This document shows, piece after piece, positions 1 to 7,488 of a stretch of DNA of 64,000 nt. The notes below the pieces were generated by a model. It had not been told where the DNA came from and searched no databases. It saw nothing but the letters and a program-made list of their open reading frames with translations. How positions within the stretch are numbered: the stretch's first letter is position 1; every line of letters starts with the position of its first letter. Source of the stretch: Rhizobium sp. NFR07 (GTDB lineage: Bacteria > Pseudomonadota > Alphaproteobacteria > Rhizobiales > Rhizobiaceae); NCBI RefSeq assembly GCF_900111905.1, contig NZ_FOKM01000012.1:62001-126000 (forward strand), given 5' to 3'. Made by a program: the position numbers and the translations under genes.

Positions 1-402
1 TACAGCGCGCTCCCGCCATAGATTAATCCAGAAGCCGTCACCGATGCAGTTCCGGCCCCACTCCGTACCGAGCGTCTGCATCGCATGCCTTGGCGTCTTC
101 CCTTGCAACAGAGTGCAGGCCTTCTCCTTGAGAGATCCTTCAATTTCCTCCTCAGTCAGGCCAATTAGCCGCATCATATCCTTAAGCGGCCCGGCGAACT
201 TCACGAGCGTGTAGCCGTGCTGCTCGACGAGGTAGCGCGTGGCCGTGGACTTGCCGCTGCCAGCCTGGCCAGTGAAGGCGACGACCGGCGGGAGATTGTC
301 GTTGGCAGGTTCGTACTTGCCGATTGCGGCGCCGAGCGCGTGCAGCTCGGTCGGAACGGCCGTGATGCAGCCGGGATCGTCGGAATGAATATCAATCAGC
401 AT
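1..402 (-). CDS. deoxynucleoside monophosphate kinase, partial (runs off left edge)
   Basis: Phage-type dNMP kinase, which phosphorylates dNMPs to feed phage DNA synthesis. The reading frame is open from the ATG at 402 to base 1 (134 codons) and the C-terminus is missing. A P-loop, FTGQAGSGKSTATRYL, lies near residues 44-59, and the stretch TEWGRNCIGDGFWINLW near the truncated end is typical of phage dNMP kinases. An ANDN motif sits just before the P-loop. The start overlaps the stop of the gene upstream by 11 bases, so it belongs to the leftward nucleotide-metabolism operon. The P-loop and WGR region are seen; the substrate is inferred from the family. Confidence 0.8.
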   Translation of the reverse strand, partial: MLIDIHSDDPGCITAVPTELHALGAAIGKYEPANDNLPPVVAFTGQAGSGKSTATRYLVEQHGYTLVKFAGPLKDMMRLIGLTEEEIEGSLKEKACTLLQGKTPRHAMQTLGTEWGRNCIGDGFWINLWRERAV

Positions 403-613
403 TGAGCGCCTCCTCAATAATCTCTTCGTCGCAGAAGTTTTCTACGGCCAAATTTTGAAAGGTGGTCGCCGGGTCCGAAACCTCTACGGCTGCGGCAAGC
501 GCCATACGCATCCGCTCCAGGTAACGACGCCGCTCACCTCTAGGCATCGACAGCCAAGGCCGTCGGTCGAACTCGGCCTCAGCCTTCGCCATAGCCAGCA
601 AGATCTTGCTCAT
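392..613 (-). CDS. small hypothetical protein
   Basis: A 73-residue soluble protein with no family I recognise. It is basic in the first half and acidic at the C-terminus, and looks mostly helical. AGGAGG four bases before the ATG makes the start convincing. It lies in the leftward operon between the SH3-like-sized protein and the dNMP kinase, overlapping the latter. Function unknown. Confidence 0.65.
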   Translation of the reverse strand: MSKILLAMAKAEAEFDRRPWLSMPRGERRRYLERMRMALAAAVEVSDPATTFQNLAVENFCDEEIIEEALNAD

Positions 614-621
614 AGTGCCTC

Positions 622-888
622 CTATAGTTTTCTCGCGGGCGTGCCGGGCTTCACCACCGGCCGGAACCGGCGGACGTTGAATGGCGGATCCTCATCGCCG
701 AACTCAGGGCAGACGCCGCGGTTAATGCCTTCCAGCCTCACGCCGATGTAGTCGCCGTTGAGGTAGCTGGTGACCTGGCCGACCCATCGGGCCTTGTAGA
801 TCGTGCCCGCTGTGATGCCGAGGTACTGCTCGGCGTAGATGCCATCATCCACGCATACGATGTCGTCGCCGGGTTTGATGTTGGTCAT
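622..888 (-). CDS. small hypothetical protein, possibly SH3-like
   Basis: An 88-residue protein rich in short hydrophobic strands and glycines (KPGDDIVCVDDG, GTIYKARWVGQ), which suggests a small beta barrel. The ATG at 888 overlaps the upstream stop (ATGA), which favours it over the GTG three codons earlier. No enzymatic motif is visible. Proteins of this shape are common in rhizobial prophages; the fold is inference only. Confidence 0.6.
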   Translation of the reverse strand: MTNIKPGDDIVCVDDGIYAEQYLGITAGTIYKARWVGQVTSYLNGDYIGVRLEGINRGVCPEFGDEDPPFNVRRFRPVVKPGTPARKL

Positions 889-1031
889 GATATCCACCCG
901 CCCTTATTCTCTTCGCACTTGGCGAACCATGTCTCCTGTACCTTTTGGGCGCGCCTTAGCTGCATCTTTCGCACGGTCTTGTCGAAGCCAAAGAGGAATA
1001 GAACCCATTCCCACTGAGTGAAATTGCTCAC
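885..1031 (-). CDS. small hypothetical protein, 48 aa
   Basis: The GTG at 1031 follows GGGGAGG at good spacing and overlaps the stop of the DUF1937 gene (GTGA); its own stop overlaps the next start. The product is aromatic-rich at the N-terminus (WEWVLFLFGFDK) and basic afterwards. A longer open frame upstream is only a shadow of the DUF1937 gene. Function unknown. Confidence 0.55.
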   Translation of the reverse strand: MSNFTQWEWVLFLFGFDKTVRKMQLRRAQKVQETWFAKCEENKGGWIS

Positions 1032-1603
1032 GACGCCCTCCCCAGCTTCGGCTCCTCGACGCCAAGTTCGGGCGGCTCGACGTAGACGATCGGCTTGCCA
1101 GCATTCAGAAAGCTTTCGAACTCGTACTTGAGGCCGACCGAATCCCACCAACCTCGCATCTCTAGAACGATGAGCGAGGACGCAGCGTCGATCAGAGGCT
1201 GGTCCTGATCCTTCCAGAAGTCCCACGTGCGCGGCAGCTCCTGATAGCGGGTTACGGCATGGCCGTGGGCAATCGGGCAGTAGATCCGCATGCCTCGCGC
1301 CATGAGCTTGCCGGCGCACTCTGTGACGACACGCGCCGCCTCATCCATTCCTGCGTCGTACTTGGCATATGGAGAGCCGAGATAGATGAAGCCTTGCAGC
1401 TTCGCCAGATCGTCCAGCGTGTGCAGCGGCTCGGTCTCCCTGTCACGTGCCGCCAGTTCCTTGGCGCTATACAGGTAGGGCTTGCCGCTGCCTGTAAGCC
1501 CACGGATGCTGGCCGGCACGTTGTCATTCGCGGCAACGTACTTGTCGAGCGGGCCGAATGTGGTTGTTACCAGATCTGCGGAAACGGTATAACCGGGCAT
1601 CAT
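1028..1603 (-). CDS. DUF1937 domain protein (nucleoside deoxyribosyltransferase-like)
   Basis: A 191-residue protein whose C-terminal two thirds match the DUF1937 pattern: FIYLGSPYAKYDAGMDEAA at the start of the domain, then CPIAHGHAVTRY, a WDFWKDQD segment, and LIVLEMRGWWDSVGLKYE. The family resembles nucleoside 2-deoxyribosyltransferases and probably acts on nucleotides, but the activity is inferred. An N-terminal extension carries AANDN. Its start overlaps the previous stop (ATGA). The neighbours are MazG-like and dNMP-kinase genes, consistent with nucleotide-pool remodelling. Confidence 0.75.
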   Translation of the reverse strand: MMPGYTVSADLVTTTFGPLDKYVAANDNVPASIRGLTGSGKPYLYSAKELAARDRETEPLHTLDDLAKLQGFIYLGSPYAKYDAGMDEAARVVTECAGKLMARGMRIYCPIAHGHAVTRYQELPRTWDFWKDQDQPLIDAASSLIVLEMRGWWDSVGLKYEFESFLNAGKPIVYVEPPELGVEEPKLGRAS

Positions 1604-1824
1604 GCGGCCTCCTTCTCGGCGATGATCTCAGCGCCGAGGATCACCATGCGGCGGCCTAGCTCGACGAGAGCGCGGCTGGCGCCGAGCAACTCGTGGTGCC
1701 GCTTGGTGGGTCGACCGAAGAAGGAGGCGGGCAAGCGCTCATGCTCCGATGCGATCTCCTCATGATATGCGTGCAGCAGTTTGTGCGCCTCTAGCAGGCC
1801 TTTATGCTTTGCAGCCTTGCTCAT
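1600..1824 (-). CDS. small helical hypothetical protein
   Basis: A 74-residue helical protein with no recognised domain. It is coupled to both neighbours by ATGA overlaps, which supports it being translated within the leftward early operon. Function unknown. Confidence 0.6.
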   Translation of the reverse strand: MSKAAKHKGLLEAHKLLHAYHEEIASEHERLPASFFGRPTKRHHELLGASRALVELGRRMVILGAEIIAEKEAA

Positions 1825-2225
1825 GCGGCCTCCCGCTGATCCGTGATGATGTTAGACGACAGCCGCTTCATGGTCTCTACGAGCGGACTGACAAAATCCA
1901 CCTCGATACCATTCTGCCGGCCGAGTTCGATCACGTCAGAAAGAGCGCCCATGAATTCCTTCATCCGGGTCTCTTCCGGCGAAGGCAACTTCGCGATGAA
2001 TGCTTCCATCTTGCGCAGGACATCGGCCGGGGTTTTGCCTTTTATCCACTCGTATTTTGAGCCATAGGAAGTCTTCTTGTCGTCCCAGCTGAGATAGGCT
2101 TGCAGTTCTTCATTGGCGACGATGTTGAATTTCGCCACAGGATTGCGCAGGCCCTTCGCCGACATAGCGGCCGGCATTGCGTCGACGCGCTTCTGCACGT
2201 CATTGATGGTTGCTGGCTTGCTCAT
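1821..2225 (-). CDS. hypothetical protein, 134 aa
   Basis: A soluble protein with charged helices; no family recognised. The ATG at 2225 overlaps the MazG-like gene's stop (TGATG), so it is preferred to the TTG one codon earlier. The motif AYLSWDDKKTSYGSKYEW may mark a small beta domain in the first half, followed by a helical C-terminus. Function unknown. Confidence 0.6.
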   Translation of the reverse strand: MSKPATINDVQKRVDAMPAAMSAKGLRNPVAKFNIVANEELQAYLSWDDKKTSYGSKYEWIKGKTPADVLRKMEAFIAKLPSPEETRMKEFMGALSDVIELGRQNGIEVDFVSPLVETMKRLSSNIITDQREAA

Positions 2226-2692
2226 CAAAACGCCTTCCCGCCAGCCTTGAGCCGGTTCTCGATCTTGTGGTCTTCGCGGTTGTCGTTGTAGGCCATCTTC
2301 TCGATGATCGCCCCGCCCAGGTCGTAGCCCATGAACGTTGCCAGGTCGCCGATGCGGATCATGGCGTCGGCAAGCTCGACCTCCATCATCTTCCGATGCG
2401 GCAGCTTGTCGTCGTCCATCTTCTTGCGAAAGCCTTCCATCGCCTCGCTGACCTCGGAGACGATGAGCATCAGCATCTCCGGCACGTTGCGATCCAGCGC
2501 TTTGCCGGTGGCAAGGTCTGTGTACCAGCCTGCCTTGCGGCTGCGGGCGTGGCAGTCGGCCGCAAAGATGTTGATAGCGGCGGCGTGGGTGTAGGCGGGT
2601 GCTGCGGATTGGGTGTTGTCGTTGGCTGCCTTTGTCAGGCGGTCACGTTCATAGGCTTGGTATTCTCTGTCCGTCTTAGCGTCAGGTATCAT
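2225..2692 (-). CDS. MazG-like NTP pyrophosphohydrolase
   Basis: An all-alpha NTP-PPase that would hydrolyse (d)NTPs to monophosphates, perhaps to clean the nucleotide pool. Metal-binding residues of the fold are visible as EVSEAMEG (near 80-86) and EVELADAMIRIGD (near 104-116). AANDN lies near residue 22 and a related YNDNR later. The ATG at 2692 follows the conserved GAGGAGAC leader. It opens the MazG/DUF1937/dNMP-kinase run. The exact substrate cannot be told. Confidence 0.8.
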   Translation of the reverse strand: MIPDAKTDREYQAYERDRLTKAANDNTQSAAPAYTHAAAINIFAADCHARSRKAGWYTDLATGKALDRNVPEMLMLIVSEVSEAMEGFRKKMDDDKLPHRKMMEVELADAMIRIGDLATFMGYDLGGAIIEKMAYNDNREDHKIENRLKAGGKAF

Positions 2693-2749
2693 TCAAGTCT
2701 CCTCTGTGGTGGTAGTTGCCGCCGGATGGTGAGGCCGACGGCTTGGTGG

Positions 2750-2914
2750 TTAGATTGTGGTGAGTTTTTCGAGGAGCGCCTCGAACTCGGTCAAGTGAGC
2801 GTCTCGCGCCTTCATCTTCCCGTCGGCAACTTCTTGCGCGTTCCGGTCGAACTTCCTACTCACCATCCAGGCGAGTGTTTCCATCTCCCAATCGCTGAGC
2901 TCGACGGTCTTCAT
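2750..2914 (-). CDS. small hypothetical protein, 54 aa
   Basis: The ATG at 2914 overlaps the stop of the phosphoesterase gene and follows GAAGGAAG. The product is a single charged helical protein (ELSDWEMETLAWMVSRKFD). No function is evident. Confidence 0.55.
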   Translation of the reverse strand: MKTVELSDWEMETLAWMVSRKFDRNAQEVADGKMKARDAHLTEFEALLEKLTTI

Positions 2915-4173
2915 GCCGCTTCCTTCACGGGCGCATTGTCGTTGGCCGCCGCATAGCGCCCTGCAACCATCTCCGGCGTCATCACGCTCCGGCCGACTTC
3001 GCCAGCCTGCTTGTGGTAGAAGATGACCTTGGCGGATCGACCTGAGAGCCATCCGCCATTCGCTGCGTATGCGTCAGGCGCGGCGAGCGTCTCGTGTTGC
3101 TCCACCTTCATAAGGTTGGTGGTCTTCAATTCGTCGGAATGCCGATGACCAACGTGGGCGTAGCTGAAGCGCGTTCGGCCGTACGCCTCGCGGAATTTGC
3201 CGACGAAGACCGAATCGACGTTGCCAGTGCCACGGCGATGTCCGTGGTGGTAGAAGAGCGTGACTGCGCCATGCTCGATCATCGAGTAGGTGCCCGGGCT
3301 GGTGTCAACGCTGATGCGAGGCTCGTCCTCATAGAACGCCGACAGCATCTCTCGCAGCCAGACCTCGCTTGAGGGGTCGTGGTTCGCATCCGCCATGATT
3401 ATGTCGACCTGCTCGTGCTTCAAAAGCAGCATGCCGATGACGCGCCGGACAATCCGGATTGCGGCGCGGACCATCTTGGGATAGCGCGTATCGCCGTCGA
3501 GTAGGTGACCGTGCTCCGGCGTGACACTCTTGAATGAGTCGTAATGTAAAAAATCTCCGAGCTGCGCGAACACGGCGCGGCGAGCAGGCGGCGCTACTGA
3601 GATGGCAGACGCAAACCAATCCATGACGAGCTTTTCACCGATCGACAGGTCGTAGTCTCCTGCCCCGGTCTCTTCGTTCCAGGCAAGTGCGCCTAGGTGA
3701 GCGTCGGTAATGGTGTACTGGCAGAGCAGATCTTCCTCAAAGTAGATGGGTGCCGCCACCGGCTCGGCGCGAGGTATCTCCTCTTTGAACGCCTCGACCG
3801 CCGCGTGCATGGCGGAAAGCTGAGCGGCCGAATCCGTCGCAGTCTTGATCCACTTCGCGACTTCCCTGCCCTGCCCGTCAACGAGGGCCGAGACGCCTTT
3901 GATGAACTGGCCTTGCGGTAGCTCGAAAACCTCGCCCGGTGCCTTCGTCTGCTTAATCCAGGCGTCGCCCTGCTTGCTGGCGATCGACTTGATAGCGAAG
4001 CCCGGCAGGACCGGATCCGTACCGAGCTGGCCGCGCTCGGCTGCACGATGGATGTACTTGTGGGCCGTCCCGTAGCCGACCCCCATAAGCTTGGCGACGG
4101 CACGGATGCTGTTGTGCTCGGCGTAAAGTCTGCCGGCCTGTTCGATGTTCTCGGGTGGGATGGGATGGCTCAA
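2911..4173 (-). CDS. HTH plus calcineurin-like metallophosphoesterase
   Basis: A 420-residue two-part protein. Residues 8-45 look like a helix-turn-helix (IRAVAKLMGVGYGTAHKYI). From about 150 the metallophosphoesterase signature appears: DAHLG (157-161), LGDFLHYD (205-212), ANHD (263-266) and the late VGHRH. These would bind two metals and cleave phosphodiesters. The start is a TTG after GGAGG, overlapping the preceding stop (TTGA); the longer ATG frame upstream is a shadow. The C-terminus ends in AANDNAPVKEAA. Fusion of HTH and phosphoesterase recurs in rhizobial phages; a role in phage DNA processing is inference. Confidence 0.75.
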   Translation of the reverse strand: MSHPIPPENIEQAGRLYAEHNSIRAVAKLMGVGYGTAHKYIHRAAERGQLGTDPVLPGFAIKSIASKQGDAWIKQTKAPGEVFELPQGQFIKGVSALVDGQGREVAKWIKTATDSAAQLSAMHAAVEAFKEEIPRAEPVAAPIYFEEDLLCQYTITDAHLGALAWNEETGAGDYDLSIGEKLVMDWFASAISVAPPARRAVFAQLGDFLHYDSFKSVTPEHGHLLDGDTRYPKMVRAAIRIVRRVIGMLLLKHEQVDIIMADANHDPSSEVWLREMLSAFYEDEPRISVDTSPGTYSMIEHGAVTLFYHHGHRRGTGNVDSVFVGKFREAYGRTRFSYAHVGHRHSDELKTTNLMKVEQHETLAAPDAYAANGGWLSGRSAKVIFYHKQAGEVGRSVMTPEMVAGRYAAANDNAPVKEAA

Positions 4174-4475
4174 GTGGTGGCCTCCTTGAGGGCGGCGTCG
4201 ATGAGGCCAGACCAGACGCGATTGAACTTGTCGGGATACCCGTCGACACCGAGCGTGATGTTGCCGTCGCCACAGGAGAAGTCGTCGAAGTAGACGGAAA
4301 TCTCGTTGGCAGCTTCGTGCAGGGCGGTAGATGGCTCCCGCATCGCTTCGAGGGCGGCGCGGGCGTGCGGCACGTAGTGCCTCCACCATTGGAAGCTGTT
4401 GTGCGATAGTTCGTCGGGATTTTTGCCGTCCTCGGTCGCGATAGCTCGCGCCGCCCGCTCAATCATGCTGGTCAT
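4170..4475 (-). CDS. hypothetical protein, 101 aa
   Basis: A small soluble protein starting at the ATG at 4475, five bases after GGAGA in a degenerate copy of the conserved leader. It begins with a helical stretch (ERAARAIATEDGKNPDEL) of a kind seen in small phage proteins. It is coupled to the phosphoesterase gene. Function unknown. Confidence 0.6.
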   Translation of the reverse strand: MTSMIERAARAIATEDGKNPDELSHNSFQWWRHYVPHARAALEAMREPSTALHEAANEISVYFDDFSCGDGNITLGVDGYPDKFNRVWSGLIDAALKEATT

Positions 4476-4527
4476 TAAGTCTCCTATGGTGATGGTGATT
4501 GGTGGCCGCATTCGCGCGGCCCGGTAG

Positions 4528-5181
4528 TTAAGCAGTCCGCCCCAGTAGCGCGCACACCTCGTGCGACGGCACGACGAAACCGAACCCGATGAGCGAGGAA
4601 GAGAAGCCAAGCGGGACACTCATGACGCCGACGGTAATTCCGATTACATTCCCGTTGGCGTCGAACGTGCCGCCGCCACTCTGGCCCATGACAGTCGTGA
4701 TGTCCGTGACGAACACGGACTTCCAGGGTCCAATCGACCGAGGCTCGCCCGCTATTTTGCCTGTTGCAGTGACGAACTCGACGGCAAGCGGATTGCCGAT
4801 CGACGTGATGGCCTCGCCTTTCGCAGCGGTGCGGCAATCCAGGCTGACCGCCGGCAGCATCTCCGGCGACGTGCGCAGCAGTGCGATATCGTAGGTCTTG
4901 TTGATCCAGAGGACATCGGCCGGGCGCGTCTTGCCGTCCTTCGTTTTCAGCTCCACGGTCGCAGCATCTCCGGCGACGTGCGCAGCAGTAACGACAAATC
5001 CATTGCCGATGTGGACGCCAGAGCCGTGGCCGTTCTTAAGGATGACTTTGACCGTCGCCGTCTCGGTGGCTGGCGCGGCCATGTAAGTTTCGACGGATGC
5101 GGCGACCGTCGGTGCGCCGAAATATGCGGCGCTTGAGAGTGCGACTGCGAGGGCTGCGTATGCGATGCGTCTGAGATTCAT
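4528..5181 (-). CDS. exported trypsin-like serine protease
   Basis: A 217-residue chymotrypsin-fold protease without a PDZ domain. Residues 1-25 form a signal peptide or membrane anchor. The catalytic triad is visible: His68 in TAAHV, Asp98 in YDIALL and Ser168 in GQSGGG, with the oxyanion-hole glycine. It is shorter than DegP/HtrA proteases and resembles the bare protease core. It is first in the left operon, behind the conserved leader (AGAGGAGAC). It probably acts in the periplasm. Such a gene is unusual among phage early genes; whether it protects, matures virions or alters the host envelope is not shown. Confidence 0.85.
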   Translation of the reverse strand: MNLRRIAYAALAVALSSAAYFGAPTVAASVETYMAAPATETATVKVILKNGHGSGVHIGNGFVVTAAHVAGDAATVELKTKDGKTRPADVLWINKTYDIALLRTSPEMLPAVSLDCRTAAKGEAITSIGNPLAVEFVTATGKIAGEPRSIGPWKSVFVTDITTVMGQSGGGTFDANGNVIGITVGVMSVPLGFSSSLIGFGFVVPSHEVCALLGRTA

Positions 5182-5188
5182 AGCGACG

Positions 5189-5246
5189 GTCTCCTCTGTT
5201 GTGGTGATGGTGACCGGACGCTGGTGGTTACATTAGGCAGTGTCAA
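5189..5246 (-). promoter_or_regulatory. possible left-operon promoter plus conserved leader
   Basis: On the minus strand a perfect TTGACA (5246-5241) lies just downstream of an intrinsic terminator and upstream of the protease gene. The -10 element is not clear. The conserved leader copy (5189-5206) supplies the ribosome site. Terminator then promoter would insulate the left operon from leftward read-through. Confidence 0.35.
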
Positions 5247-5284
5247 AAACAAAAAAGCGCCCTCCGCGGTTAGGCAGAGGGCGC
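5245..5284 (-). terminator. leftward intrinsic terminator
   Basis: Perfect 8-bp stem GCGCCCTC/GAGGGCGC (5257-5264 with 5277-5284), followed on the minus strand by a T-rich run. It would stop transcripts arriving from the right before the protease operon. Confidence 0.6.
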
Positions 5285-5345
5285 GCCGGGTTGAACTGTT
5301 CGTGAGCAATTGGTAAAACAGAGGCTTGTTCTCGTGGGGACGAGC

Positions 5346-5383
5346 ACGGCCGGAGTGTGCACGTAGTTGCTCCGGCCGTTTTT
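5346..5383 (+). terminator. rightward intrinsic terminator
   Basis: Perfect 10-bp stem ACGGCCGGAG/CTCCGGCCGT (5346-5355 with 5370-5379) followed by TTTTT on the plus strand. No plus-strand protein gene precedes it, so it may end a small RNA transcribed from about 5200-5300. A further CTCGT/ACGAG hairpin precedes it at about 5332-5344. Confidence 0.55.
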
Positions 5384-5419
5384 ACTGGAACGTTATCCTC
5401 ACACGCGCATTCTATGATA

Positions 5420-5492
5420 GTCACGAGGGCAATGTCCCCGTCCCCACACGCGCCCGAGTTCAACCTCCGTCGAGCTCAATTGCCCTCGTGAC
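5420..5492. repeat. 14-bp perfect inverted repeat in divergent control region
   Basis: GTCACGAGGGCAAT (5420-5433) is repeated exactly in inverted form at 5479-5492 with a 45-base gap. It lies between the leftward protease operon and the rightward gene at 5580, just upstream of a TTGACT (5526-5531) that could be a rightward -35 element. A paired operator is the natural reading; binding is unproven. Confidence 0.55.
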
Positions 5493-5579
5493 GCCCCTTC
5501 CCGAGCTGAGCATCACAGTCGCATCTTGACTCCTGCGCCAAATTAGAACAAAAAGAGAACTAAATGAAGAGGTGCACCT

Positions 5580-5813
5580 ATGGCCAGCGAGAAGTTCATC
5601 GTCCTCCAATTCAAGAAGAACCGAGGCCAGATCGTGCCGGGCGAGATGAGGCAGGCCTCGAATGCGGTCTCCGCCGAGAAGATTGCTGCCGCTATGGCAC
5701 CGCGCGTCATTGGCGTCGCGGCTTACTCGGTCATGGTCGACGAAGAGACCGGCGACATGGCATCGCCACGCCTGATATCGCAGCACGGCGAGACAACCGA
5801 CATCGCGGCGTGA
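5580..5813 (+). CDS. small hypothetical protein, 77 aa
   Basis: First gene of a short rightward operon leading to the SRAP and H-NS-like genes. GAGGTG precedes the ATG. The product contains a beta-rich start (KFIVLQFKKN) and a central Ala-rich helix; I do not recognise the family. Its promoter is probably in the control region immediately upstream. Confidence 0.6.
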   Translation: MASEKFIVLQFKKNRGQIVPGEMRQASNAVSAEKIAAAMAPRVIGVAAYSVMVDEETGDMASPRLISQHGETTDIAA

Positions 5814-5831
5814 GCCTGACACGATTAGAGG

Positions 5832-6164
5832 ATGGCGGCCGAGCTACGATCGGACATGAGAAAAAATCAAATCGCCTTCGACAACTGGTGGTCCTGCCTC
5901 GCGCCCAACGAGCAGGCAGCACTGGATAAAGTTGCAGCCCGAAAATTGTTCAACGCTGGCTTCCGCTACGGTGTAGACGCTAATAAGCGCAAATTCGTTT
6001 TTATGATCGGTCGCCGCCGTATCACCGTAACGGCATCGAGCCGCGAAGCCGCTAAAAGGAGGGCAGAACAGGCCTTTAAGAAAAGGCTGGCTGCTGCTGG
6101 CAAGCCCCTACCCGCTGTAGGTTGGACGGCGCACCTAGCGTCCGAAGAGGCGACAGCGCGATGA
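5832..6164 (+). CDS. small basic hypothetical protein
   Basis: A 110-residue basic protein (RKFVFMIGRRRITVTASSREAAKRRAEQ runs through its middle in shortened form as RRRITVTASSREAAKRR) that could bind nucleic acid. It is followed by an ATGA overlap with the zinc-ribbon-like gene. No recognised domain; function unknown. Confidence 0.6.
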   Translation: MAAELRSDMRKNQIAFDNWWSCLAPNEQAALDKVAARKLFNAGFRYGVDANKRKFVFMIGRRRITVTASSREAAKRRAEQAFKKRLAAAGKPLPAVGWTAHLASEEATAR

Positions 6165-6373
6165 CACCGGTCACGCTCCGCGAATTCCGAGGCGAGGCCA
6201 TCGAGATATCTTGCGCTCGATGCAACAAGCACGCAACCCTCGATCGCAAAGCGCTCGTAAAGAAGTTCGGGGCGAAGATGAAGTTTGTTCAGTTAAGCCG
6301 CGTGCTGTCGATCGGATGCGAGAGACACGGAACTGGCCAATGTGAAGCGAGTTTTCCCGGTCTAATGAAGTGA
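6161..6373 (+). CDS. zinc-ribbon-like small protein
   Basis: A 70-residue protein starting at the ATG that overlaps the previous stop. CARC near residues 15-18 and a later GCERHGTGQC suggest a four-ligand zinc ribbon. A longer frame starting at 6122 is not needed. Proteins of this type are frequent in rhizobial genomes; function unknown. Confidence 0.6.
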   Translation: MTPVTLREFRGEAIEISCARCNKHATLDRKALVKKFGAKMKFVQLSRVLSIGCERHGTGQCEASFPGLMK

Positions 6374-6406
6374 AGCTCACCGTCGTCGAGAACTGATGAG
6401 GCCTTT

Positions 6407-7063
6407 GTGTGTAATCTCTACAACGTTACGACCAACCAGGAAGCCCTGCGCGCGCTGACGAAGGCGCTCCGCGACAACCTCGGCAATCTTGAGCCGACAC
6501 TCGATATTTTCCCCGACAGGCCAGCGCCCGTGGTGCGCAACACCGATGACGGGCGCGAAATGACGCGCCTGACCTGGGGCATGCCGACGCCGCCGAGCAT
6601 CCTTCAGGGCAAGCCTGACACGGGAGTGACAAATATCCGCAATATCGCCTCGCCGCACTGGCGCCGCTGGCTCGGCCCACAGAACCGGTGCATCGTGCCG
6701 TGGACTACATTCTGCGAATACGAGGACACCAAGCCAAAGAAGACCAAGCGCTGGTTCGCGATCAATGAGGATCGCCCGCTTGCCTTCTTCGCTGGCATCT
6801 GGACGGGGTGGAATGGCACGCGCGGGTCGATGAAGACGCCGCGCGGGGGTGAGCACCAGTTATTCGGCTTCCTCACGTGCGACCCAAATGCCGTGGTGAA
6901 GCCGATCCATCCGAAAGCAATGCCAGTCATTCTAACGACCGAGGAAGAATTAGAGGTATGGATGAAGGCGCCTTGGGAGGAAGCGAGCAGTCTGCAACGG
7001 CCGCTGCCCGACAACGAGCTCATCCTCCTGCCCGTCGAGGAGCAGCAGGGCAGTCTTTTATGA
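6407..7063 (+). CDS. SRAP domain protein (HMCES/YedK family)
   Basis: A 218-residue SOS-response-associated peptidase-fold protein. It forms a DNA-protein crosslink with abasic sites in single-stranded DNA and so shields damaged DNA. The start is a GTG that places Cys2 (MCNLYN) at the new N-terminus, as the mechanism requires. Other active-site residues are visible: Glu104 in FCEYE, His168 in HPKAMPVIL, and the PWTTFCEYE segment. It follows the three small rightward genes. Phages often carry this gene; protection of replicating phage DNA is inferred. Confidence 0.9.
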   Translation: MCNLYNVTTNQEALRALTKALRDNLGNLEPTLDIFPDRPAPVVRNTDDGREMTRLTWGMPTPPSILQGKPDTGVTNIRNIASPHWRRWLGPQNRCIVPWTTFCEYEDTKPKKTKRWFAINEDRPLAFFAGIWTGWNGTRGSMKTPRGGEHQLFGFLTCDPNAVVKPIHPKAMPVILTTEEELEVWMKAPWEEASSLQRPLPDNELILLPVEEQQGSLL

Positions 7064-7203
7064 GTGATGAGAGCCGAACCGCGCGCCTCAATGGCGTGTG
7101 ACGTGGCCCGTCGAGCTCCGACAATATCTACGATTGATTTGATTGCCTCATCGCTTTGTGACAGTTAGATGACACGAAACTTTACCAGATCTGAGGTGAT
7201 CCC

Positions 7204-7488
7204 ATGCATTCATTCAATTTCGCGTCCCTATCGCTCGATGAGCTCAAGGAGGTAAAACTGGATCTGGACAAGCATATAGCTGATCAGGTCGCCGTCAAAC
7301 GAGCCGCTCTCCTGAAGGAATTAAGAGAACTCGAGGAAATCGGCACTAAAAGCGAGCCACGAGCGAAAACCAGTCACAAAACCTATATTGGACCCAACGG
7401 CAAAACCTGGAAAGGCCGGGGTCCCAAGCCAGCTTGGCTTAGAGAATTCGAGGAAAAGGGCGGGAATTTGGCCGAGCTCATAATATAG
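7204..7488 (+). CDS. H-NS family nucleoid-associated protein
   Basis: A 94-residue protein with an N-terminal helical oligomerisation region (LSLDELKEVKLDLDKHI) and the H-NS-type DNA-binding end (GPNGKTWKGRGPKPAWL, about residues 60-77). H-NS proteins silence AT-rich horizontally acquired DNA. GAGGTGA precedes the ATG. It sits at the edge of the cargo island, which reads as less GC-rich than the replication genes, so it could repress that island or the host genome; the target is unknown. Confidence 0.85.
   Translation: MHSFNFASLSLDELKEVKLDLDKHIADQVAVKRAALLKELRELEEIGTKSEPRAKTSHKTYIGPNGKTWKGRGPKPAWLREFEEKGGNLAELII

Noticed and set aside
885..1319. 144-codon minus-strand frame
   Set aside because: Only its last 48 codons have a ribosome site and protein-like sequence; the rest is a shadow of DUF1937.
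4174..4389. N-terminal extension of the phosphoesterase to an ATG at 4389
   Set aside because: The added residues are Arg-rich shadow sequence; the TTG at 4173 has GGAGG and a TTGA overlap.
5233..5463. 76-codon minus-strand frame in the control region
   Set aside because: It crosses two terminator hairpins and has no ribosome site.
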